The notes: a model not told the origin generated them from the letters alone. Counted from the first letter of the stretch, positions 43,538 to 52,255 are shown. The stretch is DNA of 64,000 nucleotides from Pseudanabaena sp. (GCA_003249015.1 QBLS01000008.1:62001-126000); one strand, 5' to 3'. Program-made: numbers and translations.

Positions 43538-44206
43538 ATGCGTATAGATATTGTCACCCTGTTTCCAGAGTTTTTTACTTCGCCATTGCAGACGAGTTTG
43601 CTGGGTAAGGCGATCGCCAATCAAATTGCAGAAGTACATCTCACTAATCCCAGAGATTTCACCACCGATAAGCATCATCGGGTCGATGATGAACCCTATG
43701 GCGGCGGTGTGGGAATGCTGATGAAGCCTGATCCAATTTTTGCTGCTGTAGAATCTTTGCCCAGTTTGCCCCAGCGCGAGATTATTTATCTCACGCCTCA
43801 AGGTGAACCGATGAAGCAAGAACTTTTTAAAGAGCTAGTCAAATACGATCAGTTAGTCCTCATTTGCGGTAGCTATGAAGGTATTGATGAAAGGGTCTGT
43901 GAACACCTTGTCACCCGTGAAGTTTCCCTTGGCGATTTTGTCTTGACCTGTGGTGAGATTCCTGCATTAGCGTTAATTAATGGAGTGGTGCGTCTCCGTC
44001 CAGGCACAGTCGGCAAAGAGGAATCTCTCAAGTTTGAAAGCTTTGAAGATGGATTGTTAGATTATCCGCAGTACACCAGACCACCTGTTTTTCGCGGCTG
44101 GGAGGTGCCTGAAGTGTTGCGATCGGGAAATCACAAATTAATCGCAGAGTGGAGAAAAGAACAGCAGCTTTTGAGAACCCAACAACGCCGCCCCGATTTG
44201 TTATAA
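43538..44206 (+). CDS. trmD: tRNA (guanine37-N1)-methyltransferase
   Basis: A 222-residue SPOUT enzyme methylating G37 next to the anticodon to prevent frameshifting. Signatures: DIVTLFPEFF, VDDEPYGGGVGMLMKPDPI, LICGSYEGIDERV, LGDFVLTCGEIPALALI and the C-terminal YTRPPVFRGWEVPEVLRSGNH. Slightly shorter than the usual 230-250 residues but complete. A hairpin terminator follows at 44205-44243. Confidence 0.97.
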   Translation: MRIDIVTLFPEFFTSPLQTSLLGKAIANQIAEVHLTNPRDFTTDKHHRVDDEPYGGGVGMLMKPDPIFAAVESLPSLPQREIIYLTPQGEPMKQELFKELVKYDQLVLICGSYEGIDERVCEHLVTREVSLGDFVLTCGEIPALALINGVVRLRPGTVGKEESLKFESFEDGLLDYPQYTRPPVFRGWEVPEVLRSGNHKLIAEWRKEQQLLRTQQRRPDLL

Positions 44207-44243
44207 AAGAGTTGAGCGGCGCTTTGCGCCGCTCAACTCTTTT
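44205..44243. terminator. trmD terminator
   Basis: Perfect 18-bp stem 44205-44222/44226-44243 with a 3-nt loop; the right arm ends in TTTT. It begins at the trmD stop codon. Confidence 0.75.
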
Positions 44244-44319
44244 CTTGGAATTGTGAGAGTTTAGAACAATGGCTTCGACTTCGCTCAGCCAACTTTTTTG
44301 ACTGAGCGGCACTGTTCTT

Positions 44320-44424
44320 TACAACAGTTGCCGATTAAAAGAACCATAAGAAGAGCATTAAAAGCGTTGCAAAGCAACGCTTTTAATGCTCTTCTTTGTT
44401 TGGATTTAAGCGCAAAGCGCTGTA
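44320..44424. mobile_element. 105-bp MITE-like element, TACAGCGCTTTG family
   Basis: Left end TACAACAGTTGCCGATTAAA, right end GCGCAAAGCGCTGTA, inner stem TAAAAGCGTTGC/GCAACGCTTTTA. Same length and ends as the element at 36516-36620. It is placed at the 3' end of the BLUF cyclase gene. Confidence 0.65.
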
Positions 44425-44426
44425 GG

Positions 44427-45503
44427 TCATACCAAAACTTCTTCTGGGCTACTAATCAATTTTAAATGTTGCTTAATTTCCAGCTTTAGCTTTTGAAAAT
44501 CTGACTTATGTAAAGTCAAAACATCATCAATTGAATAGACTTCAATAATCTCATCTCTCCCCTTCGCATGAAAATCGCCAAGCCTTACAGATCGCCAACG
44601 ATCGCTAAGCCCCAAACGCACCGAGTCCGAAAACACCAGAAATCGATTTAGCTGCCGCGTCATCGCCTCAATTCTGGAAGCAACATTAACCGCATCACCA
44701 ATCACCGTATATTCTTTTTTGATGTAAGAGCCAATATTTCCCTCCAAGACAGTTCCCTTTGACAGACCAATGCCCACATAAAGAACCCGCAAAGGACTGT
44801 CAATAGGAGCCTGATTTCTTAAGATTTCCAACTCTGCTAAGATATCCAACCCTGCGTCCAAAGCGGCATCAGCACAGTCACCATCAAAATAAGCCATCAC
44901 ACAATCACCAATAAACTTGGTAACTTCTCCCCCTCGACTGGCGATCGCTTTGGTGCAAATTGTAAAAAACTCATTTAGCAAATTGACAACCTCCGTTACC
45001 TGCAATCGTTCGGTAATACTGGTAAAGCTGATGATATCAGCGAAGAAAATTATCTTCTCTGTGTACCGAGGTTCTAAAGCAAGGGGATTAATCCCACTCT
45101 CGATCGCCTGTAAAACCTCTGATGGTGTATAGCTCGCTAAAATTCGATGCGACTCACCTAAAGTTTGCAAAAGAATTTTAATTGGCTGCAAGAGAATGTC
45201 GTTATTTTCATCAAGATCGATCACTTCCATTGACCATGCAGGAAACTGTCTTTGTGATACATCTCGCTCAGACTTGAGGCATAGGATTTGATTATGCCGT
45301 TCATCGCTTAATATTCTCTTGTAAAGATCATTTATACATTCTTCTTCACCTTCCAAAATCTGAAAAAATATGCCTCCACAGCAGAGCAGTACCCCAGTAA
45401 TCCCGTCCCTAGAATTATTTGTCTGAGAAACCTTACCAATACTCTCAACCTCTCCCTTGGTAAGCGATCTCGAAAAAGTACTTATGTACGAAAGTCTTTT
45501 CAT
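44427..45503 (-). CDS. BLUF photoactivated adenylate cyclase (OaPAC-like)
   Basis: 358 residues: an FAD-binding BLUF domain (about 1-100) followed by linker helices and a class III nucleotide cyclase (about 150-330). BLUF residues Tyr6, Asn30, Gln48, Trp90 and Met92 are present at the same positions as I recall for Oscillatoria acuminata OaPAC. The cyclase has the metal-binding Asp in FFADIISFTS and GDCVMAYFDGDCADAALDA, plus VTKFIGD and YTVIGDAVN, with Lys and Thr that favour ATP. It should make cAMP under blue light. It stands alone. Confidence 0.93.
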   Translation of the reverse strand: MKRLSYISTFSRSLTKGEVESIGKVSQTNNSRDGITGVLLCCGGIFFQILEGEEECINDLYKRILSDERHNQILCLKSERDVSQRQFPAWSMEVIDLDENNDILLQPIKILLQTLGESHRILASYTPSEVLQAIESGINPLALEPRYTEKIIFFADIISFTSITERLQVTEVVNLLNEFFTICTKAIASRGGEVTKFIGDCVMAYFDGDCADAALDAGLDILAELEILRNQAPIDSPLRVLYVGIGLSKGTVLEGNIGSYIKKEYTVIGDAVNVASRIEAMTRQLNRFLVFSDSVRLGLSDRWRSVRLGDFHAKGRDEIIEVYSIDDVLTLHKSDFQKLKLEIKQHLKLISSPEEVLV

Positions 45504-45719
45504 AAAATTTCTATATTTATTCCAGCAACATACCTAACGGCAAACCACCCACCAAACTAGTAAACCCCTCCACCATTTTTACTAGTTGTATTGACCCCAT
45601 AATCAATTTTGCGATCTTTAGTGCCGCAGCTACAGAAAATCACAAAATTAATTTCATCACCATGACTAATATTAGTTTCTTAAATAATTGCTATGGAATA
45701 TATCAGCAATATTGCTTAA

Positions 45720-45803
45720 TACCAAATAAAGAAATGGCATAGCCATTTCTTTATTTAAAAACCCAATAAGTGATTGGCGGTGCAAAGCGCCGTAAATCAC
45801 TTA
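45720..45803. repeat. Palindromic repeats at the dnaE-C 3' end
   Basis: Hairpin CAAATAAAGAAATGGC/GCCATTTCTTTATTT, then AAGTGATTGGCGGTGC.. with a complement. The CCAAATAAAGAAATGGC sequence recurs near 48.15 kb. The 319-nt gap has no gene. Confidence 0.5.
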
Positions 45804-45822
45804 TTCTGAATTTTTCACCTGA

Positions 45823-47169
45823 TTAATTTGAGCAGAGCAAAGCATCGTAACTCGCCTTAAACCCAGCTTTCTGAAGAGCTTGCACTGCACTTTCCTCATC
45901 CTGCACCCAAAACTGATTGCCTAGCCTGACTAACTTCGGCATATATTCGATCGCGGCAATGACGGGGATTTTCCCAGATCCCTCAGAGTCATTTTTGCCA
46001 TAGCTGTAGTTAGGGTTGGGATTTAGAGCTGTTTTAAGTTGGTGCAAGATTTGATTATTACTTGCTTGTTCGCGAGTCAGTTCCACCCTAATCATTCTTA
46101 CCGACTCTATTGGCTGCATATCCTCAACGATCAACTGTGTTTGCTCATCGCGCCGATCAATTTTGCCCCATACCATCAGACGTTTATCTTTTTCGAGTAA
46201 ATGTTTTACTTTGTCAAAAGTCTTTGGAAAAACAACGGCTTCCGTACTGCCAGTCAAGTCTTCAAGTTGTAAGATTGCCATCCGATCGCCTTTTTTGGTA
46301 ACGACTTCTTTAATATCTAGAACTAGGGCGATCGCTGTCACCACCTTAGTTTCAAACGAGTCGGGAATATCACAGAGGCTAATTGGAGCCATGAGCTTAG
46401 CGGAACGGCTAACCACGCTTAGAGGATGATCAGAAATATAAAAACCTAGTAATTCCTTTTCTAGTCTTAACTTTTCTTGGGAAGAATAGTCCTGTACCCT
46501 AGCAGTCGTTGGGGCAACATCTACGGTCGCGATGTTGTTAGTCTCACCAAAGAAGTCAAAAATATTGCCCTGCCCTGAAGCCTTTTCTCTGGCGCGGCGC
46601 GAAGCCCATTCCATCGTGATGTCTAGGTCATTCATCAACTGATGGCGATTTGGCTCCAATAGATCTAGCGCCCCAGTTTGGATTAACGCTTCTAGCGCCT
46701 TTTTATTTAGCGATCGCGAATCAAGACGACTACATAGATCCGCAAGAGAGGTAAATGCCCCACCTTCTTGTCTTGCTTGTAAAATCGATGCGATCGGTCC
46801 TGCTCCGAGATTTTTGATCGCTGCTAGTCCAAATAAAATTCGTTGATCTTTTGGAGTAAAGTCCTCACCAGAGCTATTAACATCAGGTGGCAAGACTGCA
46901 ATTCCCATGCTGCGGCAGTTGGCAATATATCGCTGCACTTTATCTTGATCGCCACTAACCGAGGACAGCAAAGCTGCCATATACTCCACGGGGTAGTTTG
47001 CCTTGAGGTATGCAGTCTGATAAGTGACATAGCCATAGGCAACACTGTGGGATTTGTTAAAGCAGTTGGAAGCCACATAACCACTGTCTAGCAAAAAATT
47101 ATGATCCTTTGCTAAACCAATGTCATAAACAGGCTGCTGTCCTAGCGATTTACGGCTAACAATTTTCAT
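45823..47169 (-). CDS. dnaE: DNA polymerase III alpha, C-terminal half with split intein C-part
   Basis: From the ATG at 47169 the first 35 residues are the C-intein (MKIVSRKSLGQQPVYDIGLA, DHNFLLDSGYVASN), followed by the extein starting Cys36-Phe-Asn, which is the classic +1 Cys junction. The extein continues FNKSHSVAYGYVTYQTAYLKANYPVEYMAALL and ends with the OB-type region and VEDMQPIE. Trans-splicing to the N-half, encoded elsewhere in the genome, makes active DnaE. A frame start at 47199 is also possible but lies inside a hairpin, and the ATG at 47169 has GGGATTAGAG upstream. Confidence 0.95.
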   Translation of the reverse strand: MKIVSRKSLGQQPVYDIGLAKDHNFLLDSGYVASNCFNKSHSVAYGYVTYQTAYLKANYPVEYMAALLSSVSGDQDKVQRYIANCRSMGIAVLPPDVNSSGEDFTPKDQRILFGLAAIKNLGAGPIASILQARQEGGAFTSLADLCSRLDSRSLNKKALEALIQTGALDLLEPNRHQLMNDLDITMEWASRRAREKASGQGNIFDFFGETNNIATVDVAPTTARVQDYSSQEKLRLEKELLGFYISDHPLSVVSRSAKLMAPISLCDIPDSFETKVVTAIALVLDIKEVVTKKGDRMAILQLEDLTGSTEAVVFPKTFDKVKHLLEKDKRLMVWGKIDRRDEQTQLIVEDMQPIESVRMIRVELTREQASNNQILHQLKTALNPNPNYSYGKNDSEGSGKIPVIAAIEYMPKLVRLGNQFWVQDEESAVQALQKAGFKASYDALLCSN

Positions 47170-47190
47170 CTCTAATCCCAAATCTTTTCC

Positions 47191-47235
47191 AAAAGACATC
47201 TGTAGCGGCGCGAAACGCCGCTACAGATGTCTTTT
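47191..47235. repeat. 20-bp perfect hairpin at the dnaE-C start
   Basis: Stem 47191-47210/47216-47235, AAAAGACATCTGTAGCGGCG and complement. It lies between the STAS gene stop and the dnaE-C start, and contains one in-frame ATG (at 47199) upstream of the likely true start. Confidence 0.7.
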
Positions 47236-47240
47236 AAGAA

Positions 47241-47591
47241 TTATGGCTCAAAGCCTTCCAGTTCAGGCACTTCAGCAACTAGATGCACTCCTTGGATATA
47301 GAGAGAGCGACCGTATTTACCGACATTTTCTAAGCGTAACTTACCACCCTGTTTCTTAGCTTGCACAGCCATATCAATTGCTGCGCCTACTCCTCTACTG
47401 ACTATCTTAGTCACTCCCTCAAAGTCTAGTACGATCGCCACTAACTTGCGATCAATAAAAGGTTGTACAGCTTGTCGAAAATAAGGAACAGTAGTTACAC
47501 TCAAAGCACCATTTAGTTTGAGAATAACTTGATCGCCATCAATCTGTTCAACGATCTTTAATTCATCTTGTAAAAATGAGGAATGAGTCAT
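47241..47591 (-). CDS. STAS domain anti-sigma factor antagonist
   Basis: 116 residues, STAS fold: VILKLNGALSVTTVPYFRQAVQPF, then the loop VLDFEGVTKIVSRGVGAAID, where the Ser is the expected phosphorylation site, and GGKLRLENVG. It overlaps the anti-sigma kinase gene by 4 nt, so the pair is co-translated. Unphosphorylated it would bind the kinase and free its sigma factor. Confidence 0.88.
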   Translation of the reverse strand: MTHSSFLQDELKIVEQIDGDQVILKLNGALSVTTVPYFRQAVQPFIDRKLVAIVLDFEGVTKIVSRGVGAAIDMAVQAKKQGGKLRLENVGKYGRSLYIQGVHLVAEVPELEGFEP

Positions 47592-48031
47592 GGTTGGAGA
47601 ATGGTTTTGGGAATAGACAGAAACTTACTCATACGGACGGTTGTGCCTTGATCTGTAGAATCGATTTCAACCTTATCTACAAGAGCCTTGATCATATGTA
47701 TACCGAAACCACCATTTTTGACACCAATCTCAGATATCAAATCAAAGTCTGGCGGTGGTACACTATCAACGTCAAAGCCCGATCCACGATCACGAACCTC
47801 TACGATCAAGCTATTTTGTGCTGCAAAAACTGCAACTTCCACATCAAAATCGGATGTGCTGTACAAAATCGCATTTACCAAGGCTTCCGTGAGAGCTTGT
47901 ACGACATCTTGAACAGCATCAGGACTAAACCCCATTTTTACAGCGAGCACTTCGATGGCCGCGATGGGAATGTCCTCGATTCCTTCAACGGGTGGAATTG
48001 AGATTCGCAGCTTTAGAGGCTTCTCACTCAT
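47588..48031 (-). CDS. Anti-sigma regulatory factor (RsbW-type serine kinase)
   Basis: A 147-residue GHKL ATPase: N-box ALTEALVNAILYSTSD, G1 VEVRDRGSGFD, and G2 NGGFGIHMIKALVDKVE. It would phosphorylate the STAS partner encoded just downstream and sequester a sigma factor or other target. The target sigma is not known; SigF-like and other candidates exist. Confidence 0.88.
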   Translation of the reverse strand: MSEKPLKLRISIPPVEGIEDIPIAAIEVLAVKMGFSPDAVQDVVQALTEALVNAILYSTSDFDVEVAVFAAQNSLIVEVRDRGSGFDVDSVPPPDFDLISEIGVKNGGFGIHMIKALVDKVEIDSTDQGTTVRMSKFLSIPKTILQP

Positions 48032-48139
48032 GGGGAGTCATTCTTTAGCTTTAAATAGCTTTGCCAGATGTAATATACCACACGTACTTATTGATACTTA
48101 CAAAACAGATTAATTTTTGTTTGTAAATATTTTATGACG

Positions 48140-48190
48140 ATTTAATGCCAAATAAAGAAATGGCTTAGACATTTCTTTATTTGAAAACCA
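48140..48190. repeat. Imperfect hairpin between potC and the anti-sigma gene
   Basis: TAATGCCAAATAAAGAAATGGC followed by its partial complement CATTTCTTTATTT. Related to the repeat at 45.7 kb. The 275-nt gap holds this and further A/T-rich sequence only. Confidence 0.45.
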
Positions 48191-48306
48191 AACCCAGTAA
48201 GAGTTTTCAATTCACAAACATTGTAATCACAGTTTTGTGAATTGGTGTAATTGGGTTTTACAAGACTAAAAGATCAGTGCCTACAAATCATGCCGCCATT
48301 TATCTT

Positions 48307-49119
48307 TTAACTGCGATTGCCCCAACTTCTTACAGCTTCAGCGATCGCTGCCATAGATGCGGAAGCGATGATTAGTAATACACTCAATGCATTGAGTTCA
48401 GGGGTGACTCCACCGCTCCGCAGGGATGAGAAAATGGCGATTGGTAAGGTTGTTGCTCCAACACCCGCTGTAAAGTAAGCGATCACAAAATCATCCATGC
48501 TTAAAATAAAGGCAAGTAAACAACCCGAAACAATTCCTGGCAATAGTTGGGGCAGCATGACTCGCATAAATGCTTGAATCGGGGTTGCACCCAAATCTAG
48601 GGCAGCTTCTTCTAATTTGGGATCAATATTAGCGAGGCGACTAGATACAACTACCGAAACGTAAGCTAGGCAAAAGACGATATGGGCAATGACAATTGTG
48701 CCAAGACTTAAGGGAAGTTTAATCGCAGCAAAAAAGACAAGGGTAGCGACCGCGATCGCAATGTCAGGAATGATCAAAGGCAAATAAGTTGCGCCGCGAT
48801 AGATCTTCTTTGCTGGGAAATAGTATCGAGCTAGTCCAACTGCGGTCAGAGTCCCCAGTACGGCTGATACAGAAACAGCAGTCAAGGCTACGCTCAAGCT
48901 ATTGCCAAGGGCGGCTAGGAGTGTGGGATTTTGTAAAAACTTGGCGTACCAACTCCATGTAAACCCTGTCCATTGTGAAGGTGAAGGGGATTCATTAAAG
49001 CTAAAAATAGTTAGTACTGCGATCGGCAAGTACATATAAAAGAAGGCAATCAGGGTATACCAAGTTTGCCAGCGCTTAACAACGGGGGGATTGATCGGAC
49101 TGATTTGATTAGCCATCAC
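48307..49119 (-). CDS. potC: Spermidine/putrescine-type ABC permease PotC
   Basis: 270 residues, six predicted helices, with the permease loop EEAALDLGATPIQAFMRVMLPQLLPGI. It overlaps potB by 11 nt, so the two form a heterodimeric channel. In cyanobacteria this pair, with PotA and PotD homologues, moves polyamines or related substrates. Those partners are not here, so substrate is inferred from the family. Confidence 0.88.
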   Translation of the reverse strand: MMANQISPINPPVVKRWQTWYTLIAFFYMYLPIAVLTIFSFNESPSPSQWTGFTWSWYAKFLQNPTLLAALGNSLSVALTAVSVSAVLGTLTAVGLARYYFPAKKIYRGATYLPLIIPDIAIAVATLVFFAAIKLPLSLGTIVIAHIVFCLAYVSVVVSSRLANIDPKLEEAALDLGATPIQAFMRVMLPQLLPGIVSGCLLAFILSMDDFVIAYFTAGVGATTLPIAIFSSLRSGGVTPELNALSVLLIIASASMAAIAEAVRSWGNRS

Positions 49120-50008
49120 TTACTACTCTGCGATCGCCATATTTGATTAACAACGCTATCACAATCGTTACCGCCAAAATTAAGACCATACTCAAGGCGG
49201 AACCAAAGCCTTTGTTGCTGCCCGCACCCAAAAACTGTAATTCAATAATTGAGGCGATCGTGCGACTGCCTGGTCCTCCCAGTAGCTGGGGATTAATGTA
49301 ATCGCTGAAGCTGGTAATCGATACGAGAGCTGATCCCGCAATAATTCCTGAAGATACCTGCGGAACGGTTACTTGCCAAAAAGTTTGTTTGTCATCAGCA
49401 CCCAAATCCGCAGCCGCTTCGAGGAGTCGTAAATCCAATCGCTCAAGCGATGTATACAGAACTAAAACCATGTATGGCAAGTAGGTGTAAATCATGCCAA
49501 TAATTACACCCTCTGCTTTATTCAAAAAATTTATTCCTGACAAGCCAATGAAGTTTAGAAAAGTATTCAATACTCCCGTCGGACGCAAGATAGTAATCCA
49601 TGCATAGGAACGTAGCAGAGAAGATGTCCACAACGGCAATACAAATAGCAATAACAGAATGTTGCGCCAAGACTTGGGGGCAATGACCGCTAGCCAATAG
49701 GCAACAGGAAAGCCCAGCATTAAACAAAACGTAGTCGTGATCGCTGCGTACAGTAGCGATCGCCAAACCACAACTAGATATATAAAATTACCGCCCACAA
49801 ACTTGAACACCTGCTGGTAGTTGTCCAGCCCAAATTCAGTCTTGCCAAGGGGAACAAAGCTTTGAATAAAGATGAAGATTGTGGGAATAATTAGAAATGC
49901 AACTAGCCAAAAGCCACTTGGAAATAGCATGACAAAAGGCTCAAGCCATTTGCTCTTCGGTGACTGCTCGCTATTGTTAGTAGTCTCATTCACATTGTTT
50001 GCGGTCAT
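49109..50008 (-). CDS. potB: Spermidine/putrescine-type ABC permease PotB
   Basis: 299 residues. Six helices; permease loop LEAAADLGADDKQTFWQVTVPQVSSGI. SFVPLGKTEFGLDNYQQVF in the first periplasmic loop fits the PotB group. Upstream of potC and overlapping it. The ATPase and binding protein are not in this cluster. Confidence 0.88.
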   Translation of the reverse strand: MTANNVNETTNNSEQSPKSKWLEPFVMLFPSGFWLVAFLIIPTIFIFIQSFVPLGKTEFGLDNYQQVFKFVGGNFIYLVVVWRSLLYAAITTTFCLMLGFPVAYWLAVIAPKSWRNILLLLFVLPLWTSSLLRSYAWITILRPTGVLNTFLNFIGLSGINFLNKAEGVIIGMIYTYLPYMVLVLYTSLERLDLRLLEAAADLGADDKQTFWQVTVPQVSSGIIAGSALVSITSFSDYINPQLLGGPGSRTIASIIELQFLGAGSNKGFGSALSMVLILAVTIVIALLIKYGDRRVVSDG

Positions 50009-50036
50009 AGTTACTGGCGGTCGCGGCTAATCATGA

Positions 50037-51056
50037 TTAGAAATAAAGGACTCGTGAGTCCAGTCCTTGCGATCGCAAGTATCGAGATACTGCTTCGGCT
50101 GAGTCTCGATTTTGGTATGCGCCTGCATTGATATAAGCTCCTCGACCAGAGTTAGCAAAAAAGGCTCCTGGCACATATTGCCTAACTCGCGATAGTAGGA
50201 ACTGGTTATTGGCTGTCGATGGAACTGCTGCCACATAGCGAAAGGCTGAGCTTTGACTTGACTGCGTTACGACTTGTTCACTACCAGAAAATGGTTGGGC
50301 GGTGCTGACAAAACTATTTGTGGCAATGCTGGAGCTATCAAAGCCTGTGGGGATAATCTGAGCAGAAGATTGCACAAATGTTTGAGGCTGCTGGATTACT
50401 TGAGACTGTACTAACTGAGGCTGTACAAAGTTAGTAGGTTGAATGTAGCCAGACTGGGCATATCCTGTTTGCAAAACTTGGGTCTGAGGTACAACAGTCT
50501 GGGTCACAACTTGACGCAATTCAGGAACCATTACTTGTTGCCAGCGTGGCACTAAGACTTGTTGGGTCTGGACTTGCGGGATGACTGTATTAGTAGTGAC
50601 CTGTTGATACTGAGGCTGATTAGTATAGGCGATCGCCTGCTGTGGTACTGAGTTAAAGGCTGAGCTAAGAACCTGCTGTGGCTCTGGCTGAATCACTACT
50701 TGTTGAGGCGATGGCAAAGGCGTAATTATTGATGAAGTCTCAGGGAAGGGAACCTGAACATTACTTTCCTTCCCACCTGAGGATCGAAAATATTTTTGAG
50801 CGGATAGTCCAGACTGCTGCAAGGCGAACGCTAGGGTGTCAGCACTAGTCTCAGAGTTAAATGTGCCTGCTTGAACAATCGGTTGGTCGTTAATCTTGGT
50901 TGGGAAAGCGGCTGGCGAAACTAACCGAACTCTTTGCAATGTCGCGGGATCATTGCCAGCAACAAAAACCACAAACTGAGCGGATGCGGACTGCGCGATC
51001 GCTGTTGAGGCGATCGCGGTAGTCCCAAGAATACTTAATCTTTTGAGCCAATTCAT
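50037..51056 (-). CDS. Secreted Gln-rich protein with SPOR-like C-terminal repeat
   Basis: 339 residues. Signal peptide (about 1-27, ending SASA). An N-terminal part resembles a SPOR-like strand-helix unit (FVVFVAGNDPATLQRVRLVSP, VQAGTFNSETSADTLAFALQ). A long Gln/Val-rich middle (about 110-260) is low complexity, with repeats such as QQVLVPRWQQVMVPEL. The C-terminal SPOR-like unit has YVPGAFFANSGRGAYINAGAYQNRDSAEAVSRYLRSQGLDSRVLYF. It may bind peptidoglycan. It lies 28 nt upstream of potB and might be co-transcribed. No named gene. Confidence 0.7.
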   Translation of the reverse strand: MNWLKRLSILGTTAIASTAIAQSASAQFVVFVAGNDPATLQRVRLVSPAAFPTKINDQPIVQAGTFNSETSADTLAFALQQSGLSAQKYFRSSGGKESNVQVPFPETSSIITPLPSPQQVVIQPEPQQVLSSAFNSVPQQAIAYTNQPQYQQVTTNTVIPQVQTQQVLVPRWQQVMVPELRQVVTQTVVPQTQVLQTGYAQSGYIQPTNFVQPQLVQSQVIQQPQTFVQSSAQIIPTGFDSSSIATNSFVSTAQPFSGSEQVVTQSSQSSAFRYVAAVPSTANNQFLLSRVRQYVPGAFFANSGRGAYINAGAYQNRDSAEAVSRYLRSQGLDSRVLYF

Positions 51057-51235
51057 AGCAGTACATCCCCACAGTTGAATGTAATAAGGGTTAAGTTTAA
51101 CTCAACTCGACAAATTGATGTTTTTTATTGTCAAACTATAATTTTCCTGAGCAAGTTAACCACACAAATGAATATATGTGCAATCTAAATCATGGGCGCT
51201 TATGGCGCTAACACTATCTCGATTTTAGTTAAGAC

Positions 51236-51360
51236 CTATACCAATTTACAAATACCAATTTACAAAAGTGTGACTACACTTTTGTAAATTAAAAACCACA
51301 CTTAGTTCGTTAATACCAACTAAAGAAGTGTCTCCGCTATTTATTTAGTTGGTATTAACG
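51236..51360. repeat. Pair of palindromes before the small gene
   Basis: First stem 51257-51271/51276-51290 (AATTTACAAAAGTGT and complement), then an imperfect stem TAATACCAACTAAA/TTTAGTTGGTATTA around 51311-51357. The ACCAATTTACAAAAGTG text recurs at 59.06 kb. The 348-nt gap shows no gene apart from the small ORF that follows. Confidence 0.55.
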
Positions 51361-51404
51361 GGCTGTAGCATAATGAGAACGGCTAAGTTAGAAGGATCAA
51401 GTTT

Positions 51405-51506
51405 ATGGAAAAAGTTAAAGCTGCATTGAATGTAGGTATTTTTGTGGTTTTGGCGGGATTTATTGGTTTAGAAGTCTGGAATCTGGTTGCTCACTTTTTG
51501 AAGTAG
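51405..51506 (+). CDS. 33-residue single-helix membrane protein
   Basis: Reads MEKVKAALNVGIFVVLAGFI and ends GLEVWNLVAHFLK. One central hydrophobic helix (about residues 9-25) with charged ends. GAAGGATC lies 8-14 nt upstream of the ATG, a possible -10 CATAAT is about 30 nt upstream, and a clean terminator (51531-51557) follows 24 nt past the stop, making a complete single-gene unit. It resembles the small thylakoid subunits of photosystem, b6f and NDH-1 complexes, but I cannot place it in one. Confidence 0.7.
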   Translation: MEKVKAALNVGIFVVLAGFIGLEVWNLVAHFLK

Positions 51507-51530
51507 CCGCTCAAAATCAACAAACTAACA

Positions 51531-51557
51531 AAAAAGGAATGCTTAGCATTCCTTTTT
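51531..51557. terminator. Terminator after the 33-residue gene
   Basis: Stem 51531-51542/51546-51557, AAAAAGGAATGC and complement, 3-nt loop, T run. Also usable by the convergent CpcS-like gene. Confidence 0.85.
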
Positions 51558-51560
51558 TTA

Positions 51561-52109
51561 TTAGTTTTGAGGCTTCGGTGGAGAAACTCGAATTTCTGAA
51601 TAAAACTTAGACGAACTCACAACGCGATCGCTTTTGTTACCAACCTGCGAATCAGACACAGCATTAGTTTTCAATAAGGTGGCAACTCGAAACCGAAGAT
51701 TAGGATTGCCATACCAAACTCGCTCCTCGATTAGCCCTTGATCCGTAGTTGTTGTAATGCTTAAGGACTCATCTTCAGCAAATTCATAGCTACCCTTAGC
51801 GCAATCCGTCAAAATTAGACCTTTGCTTGCATTAGAGGGATCAGGAACTGGCACAAATAAACTGGTTCCCTTGGGCTTGTTGCTACTTAAAGACTCTTCT
51901 TCCCACGACAGTTGCATTGGTTGAGTTAAGGCACTCGCCTCAACCCCATATTTTTGGCAGATAGCCAATACTTCAGGACAATCGCAACTTAGCGCAATAA
52001 TATCAATTACAGAACGGGTATCACTGCCATTTCCCTTACTAAATTGATGATCACTGCGTTGCGATCGCCAGCGACCGACAAAAAGCTCAAGAAATTGATG
52101 AATGTCCAT
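51561..52109 (-). CDS. CpcS/CpeS-type phycobiliprotein lyase
   Basis: 182 residues. The lipocalin-like lyase pattern is visible: HQFLELFVGRWRSQRSDHQFSKG, IDIIALSCDCPEVLAICQKYGV, PMQLSWEEES, GTSLFVPVPD, IEERVWYGNPNLRFRVATLLKT and SSKFYSEIRV. S-type lyases attach bilins to the Cys-82/84 position of phycobiliproteins. The position next to cpcG fits, although which bilin and target (phycocyanin, allophycocyanin or phycoerythrin) is unknown. The C-terminus is slightly longer than in most. Confidence 0.82.
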   Translation of the reverse strand: MDIHQFLELFVGRWRSQRSDHQFSKGNGSDTRSVIDIIALSCDCPEVLAICQKYGVEASALTQPMQLSWEEESLSSNKPKGTSLFVPVPDPSNASKGLILTDCAKGSYEFAEDESLSITTTTDQGLIEERVWYGNPNLRFRVATLLKTNAVSDSQVGNKSDRVVSSSKFYSEIRVSPPKPQN

Positions 52110-52186
52110 TTATAAAAAGTTAACGAGAAATTTTAAAATACATTTAAATCATCATATCAAAGCAAAGAGGGCGCATAGCGCCCTCT

Positions 52187-52245
52187 TTGCTTTGATATAA
52201 AAATGTTGAAAAGGCTTGCTTTGCAAGCCTTTTCAACATTTCTGG
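52187..52245. repeat. Two hairpins between cpcG and the lyase gene
   Basis: AAAGCAAAGAGGGCGC/GCGCCCTCTTTGCTTT (about 52161-52196), then AATGTTGAAAAGGCTTGC with its complement (about 52203-52241). They lie directly downstream of the cpcG stop. Confidence 0.6.
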
Positions 52246-52255
52246 GATCCCTTGT

